From positions 155,585 through 219,584 of the forward strand of contig CANLZY010000004.1 of NCBI GenBank assembly GCA_947495685.1: 64,000 nucleotides of DNA. The letters run 5' to 3'. Shown here piece by piece: positions 1-10,223 of the stretch. The stretch's first letter is position 1. Each line of letters opens with the position of its first letter. This stretch comes from an uncultured Tropicimonas sp. Its GTDB lineage: Bacteria; Pseudomonadota; Alphaproteobacteria; Rhodobacterales; Rhodobacteraceae. Position numbers and translations under genes: made by a program. The notes under the pieces were generated by a model. The model was given only the letters and a program-made list of their open reading frames with translations. It was not told the origin of the DNA and did not search any database.

Positions 1-798
1 ATGATCCGCGACGGCGTGATTGACGGTGGCTGGGTGATCCCTGGCTACCAGCCTGGACGTTTTCCGGAGGCCGAGGCGCTGGAACTGCCGTTCATGATGC
101 CGAAATCGGGCGAAGTGTCGTCCATCGCGGCCTGGAATTTCACCCAGAAGCATCTGCTCGACGATTTCGCCGATGTGCATCTGATTGCCGCCCACATGCA
201 TGGTCCGGGCATCGTGCACAAGAAAGGCGGCGCCATCGAACGGGTCGAGGATTTTGATGGACTCCGCCTGCGCGGACCGTCCCGCGCTGCCACGCTTCTG
301 CTGAAGAAACTGGGGGCCAACCCGGTTGGCATGCCGGTACCGGCCTTTCCCGAAGCCTTGGCCAAGGGAGTCCTGGATGGTGGCGTGATCACATGGGAAA
401 TGTCGCCGTCGCTGAAGCTGAACGAGCTGACCGACAGTCACACCGACGTGGCCGGCGACAAGGCGCTCTACAACCTGTTCTTCATCTGGGCGATGAACCA
501 GGACAAATACGACAGCCTGCCCGAGGATCTGCGGGCGGTGATCGACGCCAATTCGGGCCTGATGGCTTCGGCGTGGGCCGGCAAGGCGCACGACACCGGT
601 GACACGGTCGGCAAGGCGGCGATGGCGGCCGACGGCAACGCGCTTGCGGAGTTGAGCGCCGCAGAAACCGACCGGATCAAGGCACTCGGCGAGGAGGTCG
701 TGGTCGATTGGATTGCGGAGGTTTCGGGCAAGGGCCTGAATGGTGCCGCGCTGGTCGAGGATGCCCGCGCGATGGTGGCCGGGGCGATGCAGCAATAG
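1..798 (+). CDS. TRAP transporter substrate-binding protein, DctP-like (N-terminus outside window)
   Basis: ORF is open at the window edge; central and C-terminal portion resembles TRAP solute-binding proteins (LRLRGPSRAATLLLKKLGANPVGMPVPAFPEALAKGVLDGGVITWE). Confidence 0.8.
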   Translation: MIRDGVIDGGWVIPGYQPGRFPEAEALELPFMMPKSGEVSSIAAWNFTQKHLLDDFADVHLIAAHMHGPGIVHKKGGAIERVEDFDGLRLRGPSRAATLLLKKLGANPVGMPVPAFPEALAKGVLDGGVITWEMSPSLKLNELTDSHTDVAGDKALYNLFFIWAMNQDKYDSLPEDLRAVIDANSGLMASAWAGKAHDTGDTVGKAAMAADGNALAELSAAETDRIKALGEEVVVDWIAEVSGKGLNGAALVEDARAMVAGAMQQ

Positions 799-865
799 TC
801 ACGTCCGGCGGCGGCTGTGGTGGCTGGCCGCCGGAGCGGACGTTGCGCCACCGGGAGGGCCGGTG

Positions 866-1432
866 TCAGCTTGCCGGTGGCGCGCGCAAGATGGTGATGT
901 GGGTGCCACCGTATTCCCGCCGGTCCGTGACAATGAAGCCTTCCGGGGCTTCTTGCGGCGCGTTTTCTTCCCAGACCAGCAAGGCGTCGGGGGCAAGCCA
1001 GCCCCCCGCCAATGACGCCGCAATGGCCCGTTCGCCAAACCCCTTGCCGTAGGGCGGGTCAAGAAAGATCAGGTCGAAGGGATCGTCCAGGTTCACACCG
1101 ATGCGGGTCGCATCGCGGCGAAAGAACCTTGTGGCGTCCTGCGAGCGGGTCTTGTCGATGTTTTCGCGCAGCAACGCGCGGGCCTTGGCGCCGTCGTCGA
1201 CGAAGGTCACGTGGTTGGCCCCCCGCGACAGCGCCTCCAGCCCGAGCGCCCCGGTTCCGGCAAACAGGTCCAGCACCCGTGCATCCGGGGCCGGGTCATC
1301 GTGGCTGGACATCAGCAGGTTGAACAGGCTTTCGCGCACCCGGTCCGAGGTTGGTCGCAGATGCGCGGCCGTGTCGCCTTTGCCGACAGAGGCCAGCGTC
1401 AGGCCGCGATAGCGTCCGGAAATGATCCGCAT
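866..1432 (-). CDS. rsmD: 16S rRNA (guanine(966)-N(2))-methyltransferase RsmD
   Basis: MRIISGRYRGLTL N-terminus, DLFAGTGALGLEALSRGA SAM motif, DLIFLDPPYGKG catalytic motif. Confidence 0.93.
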   Translation of the reverse strand: MRIISGRYRGLTLASVGKGDTAAHLRPTSDRVRESLFNLLMSSHDDPAPDARVLDLFAGTGALGLEALSRGANHVTFVDDGAKARALLRENIDKTRSQDATRFFRRDATRIGVNLDDPFDLIFLDPPYGKGFGERAIAASLAGGWLAPDALLVWEENAPQEAPEGFIVTDRREYGGTHITILRAPPAS

Positions 1433-2640
1433 CAGCCCAGCAGTGCCTTGAGATCTGTCGCAGGGTCGGCAACTGCGGCGGGATCGACGGTTTTCCCGGC
1501 GTCGATCAACCGTTTGCCGACCATGTAGGCTCTTGGATCATTCATGGCATCGACGGCAAGCAGACGGTCGCCGGCGAAATACCAATGCGAGGCGACGCCT
1601 GCGCGAGCGCCGGTGCGGATCACGACACGATCGTAGCCCGTGTTCAGCCCGGCGATCTGCAATTTCACATCGTATTGATCGGACCAGAACCATACCTTGG
1701 GGTCGTAGTCCTGTCCGCCCCCCAGCATGTTGCGGGCCACCAGTTCCGCCTGATCTATGGCGTTCTGCACGCTTTCCAGACGAATGCGACTGTCCTGCCA
1801 GGGGAAGGACGCGCAGTCCCCTGCCGACCAGACATGCGGATCGGAGGTGCGGCCCTGGGCGTTCACCCAAATCCCGTTGTCCAGCGTCAGCCCAGCGGCC
1901 TCTGCCAAGGCGGTATCCGGCGTGATTCCGACCCCGACAATCACCAGATCGACCGGCAGTTCGGTGCCGTCGGTCAGCCGGGCGCCAGTGACCCGGGTGT
2001 CGCCGAGCAACCGGTCCAGGCCGACGCCTTCGCGCAGATCGACGCCGTGCTGCCTGTGCAGGTCGCGGAAATAGTCGGAGGTTTCAGGTGCCGCGACCCG
2101 TTGCAGAATGCGGTCGGCCATTTCGACCAGCATCACCGACAGGCCCAGCTTCGAGGCGACGGCAGCGGCTTCCAACCCGATGTAGCCACCGCCCACGATC
2201 AGCACGCGGGCGCCCGGGGTCACGTCAGCGGCCAGACCGTCGACATCGCTGAGGCTGCGCACGACATGCACGCCATCCAGGGTGCCGCCAATGGAGGCAG
2301 GCAACCGGCGCGGTATGGATCCGGTGGTCAGCGCCAGTTGGTCATAGGTCAGATTCCCGGTGGAGGTCGTCATTGTCCGGTTGGCGGTATCGATGGACTC
2401 GACTCGACATCCGGTGCGCAGGGTGATCGCGTTGTCGGCGTAAAACGACTCGGGCCGCAGGAACAGGCGTTCCAGGTCCATTTCACCCAAAAGGTATTTC
2501 TTGGAGAGCGGCGGGCGCTGATAGGGTGGCACCGGCTCTTCGCCGATCAGGGTCACCGCGCCATCATACCCTTCGGATCTGAGCTTGGCGACCAACGATG
2601 CGCCTGCCTGACCGGCCCCGATCACCACAATGCCTGACAT
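1432..2640 (-). CDS. NAD(P)/FAD-dependent oxidoreductase, ferredoxin/rubredoxin reductase type
   Basis: IVVIGAGQAGASLVAKLR and VLIVGGGYIGLEAAAVA Rossmann motifs, PPYQRPPLSKKYL, GVGITPDTALAEAAGL, WSAGDCASFP. Confidence 0.9.
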   Translation of the reverse strand: MSGIVVIGAGQAGASLVAKLRSEGYDGAVTLIGEEPVPPYQRPPLSKKYLLGEMDLERLFLRPESFYADNAITLRTGCRVESIDTANRTMTTSTGNLTYDQLALTTGSIPRRLPASIGGTLDGVHVVRSLSDVDGLAADVTPGARVLIVGGGYIGLEAAAVASKLGLSVMLVEMADRILQRVAAPETSDYFRDLHRQHGVDLREGVGLDRLLGDTRVTGARLTDGTELPVDLVIVGVGITPDTALAEAAGLTLDNGIWVNAQGRTSDPHVWSAGDCASFPWQDSRIRLESVQNAIDQAELVARNMLGGGQDYDPKVWFWSDQYDVKLQIAGLNTGYDRVVIRTGARAGVASHWYFAGDRLLAVDAMNDPRAYMVGKRLIDAGKTVDPAAVADPATDLKALLG

Positions 2641-2721
2641 GATTCCCTCCGACGGCTGGTCTGGTTGAGCGCGAAAGCTATATCTGGGAGAACACGCAAT
2701 GAAAACGGCCAGAGGAACGAC

Positions 2722-3210
2722 ATGAACATTTCAGTGGGTGACACGCTGCCGGACGCGCAGTTCATCGTCATGGGAGACACCGGTCCGGAGACTGTCCGGT
2801 TGCGGGACAGGTTGGCGGGACGGCGGGTGGTGATCTTCGGGCTGCCCGGGGCGTTCACACCGACCTGCTCGTCGGGTCACCTGCCCAGCTTCATCCGAAC
2901 AGCCGAGGCATTTCGTGCCAAGGACGTGTCCGATATCCTGTGCGTGTCGGTCAACGATCCGCACGTGATGCGGGTCTGGGGAGAGCAGACCGGGGCCGCA
3001 GAGGCCGGTGTCACCCTACTGGCTGACGCCGAATGCCAGTTCACGGAATCCATCGGCATGAGGTTCGACGCGCCGCCGGTCGGCCTGATCGCCCGGTCCA
3101 AACGCTATGCCATGCTGGTCGAGGATGGCGTGGTGCAGGTCTTGAACCTGGAAGTGACCCGGGGCACCTGCGAGATCTCGGGCGGCGAGGCATTGTTGGC
3201 GCAGACCTGA
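2722..3210 (+). CDS. Peroxiredoxin, Prx5-like
   Basis: GLPGAFTPTCSSGHLPSF peroxidatic Cys motif; probable ATG at 2722. Confidence 0.92.
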   Translation: MNISVGDTLPDAQFIVMGDTGPETVRLRDRLAGRRVVIFGLPGAFTPTCSSGHLPSFIRTAEAFRAKDVSDILCVSVNDPHVMRVWGEQTGAAEAGVTLLADAECQFTESIGMRFDAPPVGLIARSKRYAMLVEDGVVQVLNLEVTRGTCEISGGEALLAQT

Positions 3211-3234
3211 GGCGCTCCGGCGGTTCTGGGGCCC

Positions 3235-3375
3235 GTGTTGATCGGCATCTTGGTCGGGGCCGGGATGTCGCTCTCGTTATCGTCGAAGGTCTGCGATGCC
3301 TACGCCAAAAGGCTGACGCGCTCCGCGATGAACCCGTTCTACCACAGGCCGCCGATGGCGATCCCGCGCGCGTAG
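3235..3375 (+). CDS. Possible 46-aa single-TM small protein
   Basis: Frame from GTG 3235: VLIGILVGAGMSLSLSSKVCDAYAKRLTRSAMNPFYHRPPMAIPRA; hydrophobic N-terminus followed by a basic tail. Too short for the supplied ORF track. Confidence 0.3.
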   Translation: MLIGILVGAGMSLSLSSKVCDAYAKRLTRSAMNPFYHRPPMAIPRA

Positions 3376-3435
3376 CAGGACTCGCGACGCGGGTTCCTGT
3401 CTTCTACGGGTTCTTTCAGTAACGTCTGTGCGCGC

Positions 3436-3729
3436 TCAGGCCGACGATCCGCCGGCAAGGGTATCCATGGTGCGGGCCAGCGCGAGGTCCAGCTCGGTCA
3501 AGCCGCCGCTATCGTGCGTGGTCAGAGTCACATCGACGGTCCGGTAGACGTTTGCCCATTCCGGGTGATGGTTCATCTTTTCCGCGTGGATCGCCACTTG
3601 GGTCATCCAGCCGAACGCCTCGATGAAGTTCTTGAATTTGAATGCCTTGTGCAAGGCCGTGCCGTCATCGCTCAGCGACCAACCGGTCGCGATCAGGGCG
3701 GCGATCTCTGCCGGGTCGGGGTCGGTCAA
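3436..3729 (-). CDS. phhB: 4a-hydroxytetrahydrobiopterin dehydratase
   Basis: Short PCD family protein with [50 protein letters not shown]. Confidence 0.95.
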   Translation of the reverse strand: MTDPDPAEIAALIATGWSLSDDGTALHKAFKFKNFIEAFGWMTQVAIHAEKMNHHPEWANVYRTVDVTLTTHDSGGLTELDLALARTMDTLAGGSSA

Positions 3730-4919
3730 GTCTGCTCCTCCTGTGGTGACTTTCGAAACGGGCCGTAGCTGGTAAGGATCTCGATCTCTTCGTCAACGGC
3801 CTCGGATTCGGCCTGTAGAAACTCTCCGATGGCGCGGGCAAATCCGGGGTCGGCCACCCAGTGCAAGGAATGGGTCGTGACCGGAAGATAGCCGCGCGCG
3901 AGCTTGTGTTCGCCTTGTGCGCCAGCCTCGACTGTTTCCAGCCCGTGTTCAATGGCATAGTCGATGGCCTGATAGTAGCAGGCTTCGAAATGAAGGCAGG
4001 GGTGATGTTCGACCATCCCCCAGTAGCGGCCATAGAGCGACCGTCGCCCGATGAAGTTCAGCGCACCTGCCACGTTGAAGCCGTCGCGCTCTGCCAGCAC
4101 CAACAGGATATCGTCGCGCAACGTTTCCTGCGCGATGTCGAAAAACGCCCGCGTCAGATAAGGCGTGCCCCATTTGCGGCTGCCGGTGTTCTGGTAGAAA
4201 TGCCAGAAATCATCCCAGTGTTCCGGCTGGATCTGGTCGCCCGTCAGTTGGCGGATCGTGCCCCCGAACGCCTGCGCCGTCGCGCGCTCCTTGCGGATGT
4301 TCTTGCGCTTGCGGGATGACAGGGCGGCCAGGAAGCCGTCAAAGCTCTCGTAGCCGGCATTTTCCCAATGGAATTGCTGGCTGCGGCGATGCATCAGCCC
4401 CATCTGTCGTCCAGCCTCGGCCTCGTCCGGGGTGCAGAAGGTCACGTGCAGCGACGAAACCTCGTTGTCGACGGCCAGTTGCACCGCGCCCTGAGCCAGG
4501 GCGCCGACGCCGATGGCCTCGTACCCCGGGCGCGCCAGGAACCGTCGCCCGGTCGCAGGCGTGAAGGGCACGGCCATCTGCAGCTTGGGATAGTAGGCCC
4601 CGCCCGCGTTTTCATAGGCATGGGCCCAGGAATGGTCGAAGATGTATTCGCCTTGGCTGTGGTGCTTGGCATAGAGCGGCGCGACGGCGATGGCCTCGCC
4701 CGCCTGCCGGGCCACCAGATAGGATGGATGCCAGCCGGTGCCGCGACCCACCGATCCGCTGTCTTCCAGGGCCTTCAGGAACCGCCAGGTGGTAAACGGA
4801 TCCAGCGGGCGAAATCCGTCGGCGGCCTCGGGGCAGGCGCAGGCGTCCCACTCCGTTGCCGGGATGGCATCGAGGCTGGGGAGGACCTGGATTTCGATGG
4901 TGCTGTCGGTGTCGCTCAT
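3726..4919 (-). CDS. GNAT family N-acetyltransferase (peptidogalycan biosynthesis/DUF482-like)
   Basis: [46 protein letters not shown] motif of this family; start MSDTDST at 4919 preferred over the longer ORF. Confidence 0.85.
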   Translation of the reverse strand: MSDTDSTIEIQVLPSLDAIPATEWDACACPEAADGFRPLDPFTTWRFLKALEDSGSVGRGTGWHPSYLVARQAGEAIAVAPLYAKHHSQGEYIFDHSWAHAYENAGGAYYPKLQMAVPFTPATGRRFLARPGYEAIGVGALAQGAVQLAVDNEVSSLHVTFCTPDEAEAGRQMGLMHRRSQQFHWENAGYESFDGFLAALSSRKRKNIRKERATAQAFGGTIRQLTGDQIQPEHWDDFWHFYQNTGSRKWGTPYLTRAFFDIAQETLRDDILLVLAERDGFNVAGALNFIGRRSLYGRYWGMVEHHPCLHFEACYYQAIDYAIEHGLETVEAGAQGEHKLARGYLPVTTHSLHWVADPGFARAIGEFLQAESEAVDEEIEILTSYGPFRKSPQEEQT

Positions 4920-4972
4920 GGGCATCCCGAATGTATCGCGTTGCCCTACACTTGGCCCTGTTGGCGCGGGGT

Positions 4973-5728
4973 TCAACCCGCCCTGTACCGCTCGAAGGTG
5001 ACATTGTCGGCAATCTGGCGTGCCAATGCCTCGGCTTCTGGCGATCGAATCGTCCAGCAGAGGATCGGCACCCCCTGCGCCTTGAGCTCTGCCACCCGCG
5101 GATGATCCAGTTCGCGGGCGAAATGGCTGATAAACTCCGCACCCGACGCGGCAATGTCCGGGATGTCCGACAGTCGTTCCAATCTGTCGACCGGGACATT
5201 GGGCCATTTTTCTTCAGTGAAATCGCCGGTGGTCAGACCCCGGGTGCGGTCGGGCATGATGTCCGCAAGGGCGACCATGGAATGCGGGTTGAACGACATG
5301 AAAGCAATCGGTCCCTTGTATCCGCTGGCGGCCCGAGCCGTTGCCTGCTCCAGCGGGCCGACATCGGGGCCGAGCGCGCCGTCCTGATCTTTCAGTTCGA
5401 CCAGCACCGGGACGCGGCCATCCACCAAGGTCAGGACCTCGGCGAGGGTCGGGATGCCCTCCGAACCGCCCAGCAGCGGGATTTCGGCCAATTCTGCCGC
5501 GGTGCGTCCGCGCACCGGCCCCGTTTGCCCGGTCAACCGCTTCAGGTCGTAGTCGTGAAACACCACGGCCTGCCCGTCAGCGGTCAATTGCAGATCTATT
5601 TCTATCCCATATCCGCCCGTGATCGCCGCAGCGATCGCCGCGCGGGAGTTTTCAGGGCGTCCGTCCGTCACATCGTGCAGGGCGCGGTGGGTGATCGGGC
5701 GGGCGAGGAAGTCCGGATGCAACGACAT
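4973..5728 (-). CDS. Glycerophosphodiester phosphodiesterase family protein
   Basis: ITHRALHD...RPENSRAAIAAAITGGYGIEIDLQLTADGQAVVFHDYDLKRLT, GDPD active-site pattern. Confidence 0.92.
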   Translation of the reverse strand: MSLHPDFLARPITHRALHDVTDGRPENSRAAIAAAITGGYGIEIDLQLTADGQAVVFHDYDLKRLTGQTGPVRGRTAAELAEIPLLGGSEGIPTLAEVLTLVDGRVPVLVELKDQDGALGPDVGPLEQATARAASGYKGPIAFMSFNPHSMVALADIMPDRTRGLTTGDFTEEKWPNVPVDRLERLSDIPDIAASGAEFISHFARELDHPRVAELKAQGVPILCWTIRSPEAEALARQIADNVTFERYRAG

Positions 5729-5745
5729 GGCACGACTTTCCCGGC

Positions 5746-6210
5746 TCAGGCGATCTGGAAAATCGCTTCGATTTCCACGGCGACGCCCATCGGCAGGGCG
5801 GCTGCGGAAACGGCCGAGCGGGAGTGACGACCGGCATCGCCGAGCGCTTCGACCAGGAAATCCGAGGCACCGTTGATCACCTGAGGCTGGGCGGTGAAAT
5901 CGGCGGTGGAATTCACGAAACCCGTCAGCTTGACCACCCGGACAAGCCTATCGATGTCGCCGCCGCACGCTGCCTTGAGCTGTGCGAGAAGGGCTATGGC
6001 ACAGGTGCGGGCGGCCGCAGCGCCGGCCTCGACCTCCATGTCGGCGCCCAGCTTGCCGGTGATGAACCCGTCCGGACCGTTGCTGATCTGACCCGATACA
6101 AACACCAGGTCGCCGGCCTGGACGAATGGTACATAGTTTGCGGCCGGGGCGGGCGCGTCGGGCAGGGTCACGCCCAGTTCTGCGAGGCGGGATTCGATGG
6201 TGCTGGACAT
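5746..6210 (-). CDS. RidA family protein
   Basis: YjgF/RidA-like: APAANYVPFVQAGDLVFVSGQISNGPDGFITGKLG... VEIEAIFQIA. Confidence 0.9.
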   Translation of the reverse strand: MSSTIESRLAELGVTLPDAPAPAANYVPFVQAGDLVFVSGQISNGPDGFITGKLGADMEVEAGAAAARTCAIALLAQLKAACGGDIDRLVRVVKLTGFVNSTADFTAQPQVINGASDFLVEALGDAGRHSRSAVSAAALPMGVAVEIEAIFQIA

Positions 6211-6237
6211 GGGGGGCTCCTTGCCGGGGTAGGGGCG

Positions 6238-7542
6238 TCAACCTTCGCGGAACGCCTTGTTGAAATAGTCGGTAAAGGGTTTGAGCAGGTAGGCCATTGG
6301 CGTACGCGCATTGGTGCGGATATAGGCCTCCACCGGCATGCCGGGGATGATGGCCTTGCCCTCCAGCTTGTCGATTTCACCCTCCAACAGCTCGATTTCG
6401 GCCCGGTAATAGGACACCATCGTGCGGTCATCGGTAAAGGCGTCTGCCGAGATCTGCACAAGGCGCCCGTCCATTTCCGGGGTCGTGCGAGAATCGAAAG
6501 CCGAGAAGCGCAGCACGACATCCTGCCCGACAAAGACCTGATCCACATGGATCGGTTCGATCCGGGCCGCGATCACCAACGGCCGGTCTTGTGGCACGAT
6601 GTAGGCGACGGGTTCGGCCGGGCGCACGACGGAGAATGGCGTGTTCACGGTCATCCCGTAGAGAATGCCGCTGACCGGGGCCTTGATATCCATGCGTTCC
6701 AGTCGCGAGCGCAGGCTCTGGCGGCGTTCGATCAGTTCGACCAGGTTGTACTGAAGGTCGCGCAGCCGGGTGATGGCCTCCTCGCGACGACTTGTTTCCA
6801 GCTTCAGGATCTCGATGTCGATCTCGGTCATGCGGCCGAGGGCCTCGGCGCGGCTGGCGGTCAGTTCGCCGATCGTGCCGGACAGGCGGGCCCGTTCCCG
6901 GCGCAGGGACAGAACGCGCGTCGCCTGGGCCAGCCCCTTGTCCAGCAGCGTCTGCTGGTCCTTCAGTTCTTCGTCGATCAGGGAAAGCTGTTCGTTCAGT
7001 GCATCGGTCTGGGCGTCGATCCCGGTGACCTGGCTCTCGATCTGTTCGCCGCGCCGGGCCAACTGGTCGGCTTCCTTTTCCAACGTTACCTTTCGGGCCT
7101 CGAACAGGCGTTCCTGGCCCTGGAGAAGGTCGGCGATCTCCTCGCGCTGTGCGGCGATTTTCAACAGCTCCGGGTGGAAGGCGATCTCCGGGGTGTTGTC
7201 CCGCTCGGCCACCATACGGCCTGCGCGGGCCATCAATTCGTAGAGCTGGCCTTCGACGATCGCCAGTTCCGAATCCAGCACGTTGCGGTCAAGCCGGATC
7301 AGGATTTGTCCGGCCTCGACCCGATCACCTTCTTCCGCCAGAACCTTGTCGACGATGCCGCCGTCCAGATGTTGTACAACCTGTCGGTTCCGTTCAACCT
7401 CGAGCTGTCCGCCGGCAATGATCGCGCCGGAAATGTTGGTTACCAGCGACCATGTGCCGAAACCGCCGACCAGAAGCAGCAGGGCGAAGGTCCCGAGCAC
7501 CATGTAGCTCCGGCCCGATGGCAATTTGCGTTGTTCGCTCAC
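6238..7542 (-). CDS. HlyD family type I secretion periplasmic adaptor
   Basis: Single N-terminal TM, long coiled coil, VSGILYGMTVNTPFSVVRPAEPVAYIVPQDRPLVIAARIEP. GTG 7542 overlaps the stop of the upstream ABC gene (GTGA). Confidence 0.92.
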   Translation of the reverse strand: MSEQRKLPSGRSYMVLGTFALLLLVGGFGTWSLVTNISGAIIAGGQLEVERNRQVVQHLDGGIVDKVLAEEGDRVEAGQILIRLDRNVLDSELAIVEGQLYELMARAGRMVAERDNTPEIAFHPELLKIAAQREEIADLLQGQERLFEARKVTLEKEADQLARRGEQIESQVTGIDAQTDALNEQLSLIDEELKDQQTLLDKGLAQATRVLSLRRERARLSGTIGELTASRAEALGRMTEIDIEILKLETSRREEAITRLRDLQYNLVELIERRQSLRSRLERMDIKAPVSGILYGMTVNTPFSVVRPAEPVAYIVPQDRPLVIAARIEPIHVDQVFVGQDVVLRFSAFDSRTTPEMDGRLVQISADAFTDDRTMVSYYRAEIELLEGEIDKLEGKAIIPGMPVEAYIRTNARTPMAYLLKPFTDYFNKAFREG

Positions 7543-9275
7543 GAAACGCCTCCCTGACCGCTGGTGTTCTGGATCTGTGCCGCGTTTTGTACCACGTCCT
7601 TCAATACCTCGTCGCGCGGACCGAAGGCCCGGCGGATGCCGCCATCGAGTACCAACAGCAATTCGCATTCCTGGATTGCGGCCGGGCGGTGGGCCATGAT
7701 GATGACGGAGCGTTGCTCGGATTTCATCTGGCGGATTGCCTTGTTCAGCGCCTCGGACCCCTCGTTGTCGAGGTTCGAGTTAGGCTCGTCCAGCACCAGG
7801 ATCTGTGGGTCGCCATACAGCGCGCGGGCCAGGCCGACGCGTTGGATCTGACCACCGGACAGGCGGCTGCTGGCTGCGGCCAGCGGTGTGTCGTAGCCAC
7901 GCGGCAGCTTCAGGATCATGTCGTGAGCGTCCGCTTTCTGGGCGGCTTCGACGACCAGCTTGGCATCGGGTTTGTTCGAGAGCCGGGCGATGTTCTCGGC
8001 AATGGTGCCGTCAAACAGGCTGATCCGCTGCGGCAGATAGCCGATGTGCTGCCCTAGAACGTCGGGGTCGTATTGATCGAGCGCAGCGCCATCGAGGCGG
8101 ATCTTGCCGCCCGCACACCGCCAGACACCGGTAATCGCGCGCGCCAGCGTGGTCTTGCCAGAACCCGACGGCCCGATGACCCCCATCGCCTGACCGGGCG
8201 GCAACAGAAAGCTGACCATACGAAGCGATGCCTGCGATTCGCCGGGCGGCAGCACGGTGACCTGTTGCCCCTCAAGCCGGGCGGCAGGTTTGGGCAACGG
8301 GGTGCGCGGAATTTCGGGCGGCACGTCTGACAGCAGCTTGGACAGGTTTTGCCAACCACGCGTGGCGCGCTGCAGCAGCTCCCACTGGCCAATGGCCATC
8401 TCGACCGGGGCAAGCGCGCGGCCCAGCAGGATCGAACCCGCGATCATCGCGCCAGCGCTGAGTTCGTTCTGAAGCACCAGATAGGCACCCAGGCCCAGCA
8501 TGGCCGACTGCAGGAACAGGCGCAGGGCCTTCGTCGCCGAGGTGAAGGCCCCGGCGCGATCGGTGGCCGCCAGGTTCAGGTCCATCGCGCGGCCGCGGGC
8601 CAATTGCCAGCGGTCGAACGTGGCTTCGCGCATCCCCAGGGCCTCGATCACCTCGGCCTCGTTGCGCATCTGGTCAGACATCCGTTCAGCACGCTGAGTC
8701 ATGCCGGCGGCTTCCAGCGCCGGTTGCCGGGTGCGCCACTGGTTCAACAGCGTCACACAGACCAGAAGTGTGCCGCCGGAAACTGCGAGCACTCCAAGCA
8801 TCGGATGAAAGATGAAGATCGCGAACAGGAAGATCGGCGTCCAGGGCATGTCGAAGAACGCCATCAAGGCTGGCGACGACAGGAACCGCTGTACGATTTC
8901 CAGATCCCGCAGCCCGGTTGCTGCAACCTCGGCACCGGGCTTTCCGGTTTCGCTGCGCAGGACCGCAGAAAAGACTCGTGCGTCAAGGATTGTCTGGAAC
9001 CGGGCGCCGACGCGTGCCATGACACGTCCACGGGAATAATCCAGCAAACCCATCATCAGGTATAGAAACGCCACGAGCACCGACAGCGCGATCAGCGTCG
9101 CTTCGGAGCGTGACCCCAGCACCCGGTCATAGATTTGCAGCATGTAAAGCGGACCGGTCAACATCAGCAGGTTGACGAAAATCGAGAAGACAAAGGCAGC
9201 AATCAGGAGGCTTCGGCTTTTCGCCCGGGCCTCCCGCAGTTCTCTTTGTCCAATGGCTGTCTCGGATGCGCGCAT
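7539..9275 (-). CDS. Type I secretion system permease/ATPase (PrtD family ABC exporter)
   Basis: GVIGPSGSGKTTLARAITGVW Walker A, RLSGGQIQRVGLARALYGDPQILVLDEPNSNLDNEG signature/Walker B; start MRASETAIG at 9275. Confidence 0.93.
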   Translation of the reverse strand: MRASETAIGQRELREARAKSRSLLIAAFVFSIFVNLLMLTGPLYMLQIYDRVLGSRSEATLIALSVLVAFLYLMMGLLDYSRGRVMARVGARFQTILDARVFSAVLRSETGKPGAEVAATGLRDLEIVQRFLSSPALMAFFDMPWTPIFLFAIFIFHPMLGVLAVSGGTLLVCVTLLNQWRTRQPALEAAGMTQRAERMSDQMRNEAEVIEALGMREATFDRWQLARGRAMDLNLAATDRAGAFTSATKALRLFLQSAMLGLGAYLVLQNELSAGAMIAGSILLGRALAPVEMAIGQWELLQRATRGWQNLSKLLSDVPPEIPRTPLPKPAARLEGQQVTVLPPGESQASLRMVSFLLPPGQAMGVIGPSGSGKTTLARAITGVWRCAGGKIRLDGAALDQYDPDVLGQHIGYLPQRISLFDGTIAENIARLSNKPDAKLVVEAAQKADAHDMILKLPRGYDTPLAAASSRLSGGQIQRVGLARALYGDPQILVLDEPNSNLDNEGSEALNKAIRQMKSEQRSVIIMAHRPAAIQECELLLVLDGGIRRAFGPRDEVLKDVVQNAAQIQNTSGQGGVS

Positions 9276-9428
9276 TGTCGCCGTTCTCCTGGCCCGAGGC
9301 CGGTTGTCTCCAATTCCACCCGACGTTACGTTGCCGCCCCATTGGGGCCGGTCAGGTCGCCTGTCTGGTCTGAGTGGCAAACTATGATGAAACAGTTGAT
9401 AATTCCAATGATCTTACAGGAGGAATAT

Positions 9429-10223
9429 GTGCCCAAACGCCTGTGCGCAATTGGATTGTTGGCGGTTGTCACCGGGCTGTCCGCTTGTGGCCCCGCTGCG
9501 ATCCCCACCGGGATCAATGATCCGAACGAAGCGCAGAATCGGCGAGTGCACGAATTCAACAAGGAACTCGACCGGCGCGTCGGGGGCGAATCCACGGTGA
9601 AGGCCGAGGCGCCGGACGGAGATGCGCTGCCGGATCCGGCAGATGCTGTGCCTGCGACGGATAACGCCAGCCCTTTGTTGATCGCTGTCAGCAACTTTGG
9701 CACCAATCTGGATACCCCTCGCAAGATCGTGAACTCGTTGTTGCAGGTGCGGCCCGGCGATGCGGCGCACAACACGATGCGGTTCGGAATCAACTCCACC
9801 ATCGGCCTGGGCGGCGTGTTCGACGTCGCGCGTGCGGCGGGCCTGCCCGATATCGACACCGATTTTGGCGAAACCCTTCATGTGTGGGGCGTTCCCGAGG
9901 GCAAATATCAGGAACTGCCGGTCATTGGCCCGTCGTTCCAGCGTGACACGGCGGGGCGCGTGGTCGATTTTGCGATGAACCCGCTGTGGTATGTCCTGCC
10001 CTGGCCCACCAACCTTGTCGCCAACGGATTTACCTGGGCAGGCGAGGCAACCGACCGGATTCGCTATTCCGACACGTTCGACTCGCTCCTATATGACTCG
10101 GTAGACAGCTATGCGCAGTCGCGCCTGATCTATTTGCAGAACCGCAGGTTCGACATGTCACGTGGCGAGTTGAGCGAAAACGACGAAAGCGTCGATCTTT
10201 ATGAGGAGCTTTACGGTGATTGA
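9429..10223 (+). CDS. mlaA: MlaA/VacJ family outer-membrane lipoprotein
   Basis: Lipobox LLAVVTGLSACG; VNSLLQVRPGDAAHNTMRFGINSTIGLGGVFDVA; SD AGGAGG upstream of GTG 9429. Confidence 0.9.
   Translation: MPKRLCAIGLLAVVTGLSACGPAAIPTGINDPNEAQNRRVHEFNKELDRRVGGESTVKAEAPDGDALPDPADAVPATDNASPLLIAVSNFGTNLDTPRKIVNSLLQVRPGDAAHNTMRFGINSTIGLGGVFDVARAAGLPDIDTDFGETLHVWGVPEGKYQELPVIGPSFQRDTAGRVVDFAMNPLWYVLPWPTNLVANGFTWAGEATDRIRYSDTFDSLLYDSVDSYAQSRLIYLQNRRFDMSRGELSENDESVDLYEELYGD

Noticed and set aside
1585-2637. 350-aa ORF antisense to the FAD oxidoreductase
   Set aside because: Shadow ORF produced by high-GC codon bias; no recognisable motifs.
5824-7557. 577-aa ORF antisense to RidA/HlyD
   Set aside because: Spans two well-supported opposite-strand genes and their gap; composition typical of shadow ORFs.
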